Shown piece after piece: positions 63,636 to 64,000 of a stretch of DNA of 64,000 nucleotides. Within the stretch, counting starts at the first letter, position 1, and each line of letters opens with the position of its first letter. Under the pieces are notes generated by a model. The model did no database searches, was not told the origin of the DNA, and was given only the letters and a program-made list of their open reading frames with translations. The position numbers and the translations under genes were made by a program. This DNA is from Henricia sp. BOLD:AAB3569 (taxonomy: Eukaryota > Echinodermata > Asteroidea > Spinulosida > Echinasteridae). The DNA lies in contig JBBELK010000165.1 of assembly GCA_037783545.1 (NCBI GenBank), positions 434,001 through 498,000 of the forward strand, read 5' to 3'.

Positions 63636-64000
63636 AGGCCCTGTAGATGATCTGTTTTTGAGCGATTCTGCGAATAAAACCATTATAAATCAAAAGAAAG
63701 ACATCAACAAACTCATCTGAAGAAATTTCAGCTTTGTCAAATGTACCACGTTTAAAAAAAACCATAAAAATCCATATGCGTTTTTCTGGTCTTGGCTGGG
63801 TGTTTCAAATATTCGTTCTCAGTTGGTCGGGTACTATGTGGCTTGCGTCATGCACTCTGTGGCGCACATCATATACCCCCCCCCCCCCCCCGGTATTGCG
63901 ATCCATAAAAATGCGTCGCGTTGGAACACGCACACGCAGCGCCCATGCATTTTGGACCGCGTAGATGCGAACCAAAAATAAGTAAATCGTTTGCAAACGA
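63636..64000 (+). mobile_element. TTAA-flanked element family M, copy 2 (runs off window)
   Basis: AGGCCCTGTAGATGATCTGT after TTAA (63632-63635). It matches the reverse complement of 45659-46173 through GCATTTTGGACCGCG and TAAATCGTTTGCAAACGA. It contains a poly-C run at about 63878-63891 absent from copy 1. Confidence 0.85.

Overview
This is animal nuclear DNA, not bacterial: genes are split by long GT-AG introns, coding exons are short and far apart, and most of the window is degenerate transposon sequence. The two identified proteins (a HIPK protein kinase and a CCDC59/TAP26 homologue), the tRNA-derived SINEs, CR1/L2-like LINE tails and abundant ACATGTAC-type words fit a marine invertebrate. 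An echinoderm or hemichordate is my best guess, but the sequence does not prove it.

Three genes are supported. (1) Around 8.2 kb on the minus strand is the first coding exon of a Ras-like small GTPase (P-loop GRPGVGKS, ending in a GTGAGT donor). I found no further exon between it and position 1. (2) From 24.2 to 19.3 kb on the minus strand is a complete four-exon CCDC59 (TAP26, rRNA-processing family) gene of 208 codons, whose exon phases fit at all three junctions. (3) From 42.5 kb to beyond 63.5 kb on the plus strand are seven coding exons of a homeodomain-interacting protein kinase (HIPK): the N-terminal region, the whole kinase domain and the start of the C-terminal region. The gene continues past the right edge, and its 5' untranslated exon lies somewhere upstream, possibly in the CpG-rich patch near 27.4-27.8 kb.

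Everything else I can explain is repetitive. At least six terminal-inverted-repeat (TIR) families lie between TTAA tetranucleotides (3.85, 6.83, 36.5, 37.6, 41.6, 41.9, 45.7, 48.3, 53.4, 61.7, 62.3, 63.6 kb). Other families have visible target-site duplications (TSDs): 9 bp at 29.9, 52.0 and 56.9 kb and, separately, at 28.7 kb; 5 bp at 31.8, 56.2 and 62.6 kb; TA at 35.1 and 60.1 kb. Several nested insertions can be read against an uninterrupted relative inside the same window. tRNA-derived SINEs occur at 10.0, 14.8, 20.5, 21.6, 25.1, 33.2, 47.2 and 51.2 kb, with a weaker tRNA-like remnant at 27.1 kb. LINE remnants lie at 16.2, 18.2 and 22.3 kb, and a Penelope-type tail with a hammerhead-like core at 20.0 kb.

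The most unusual region is 37.3-42.5 kb, just upstream of HIPK. A 3.34-kb unit with 28-bp inverted ends sits between two copies of a roughly 637-bp direct repeat. Inside it are three tandem copies of a roughly 372-bp unit and many copies of a GGTGTCC-N2-GTTAYRTAC word that recurs in several otherwise different elements of the window. The three genes show no operon-like arrangement and no obvious functional link.
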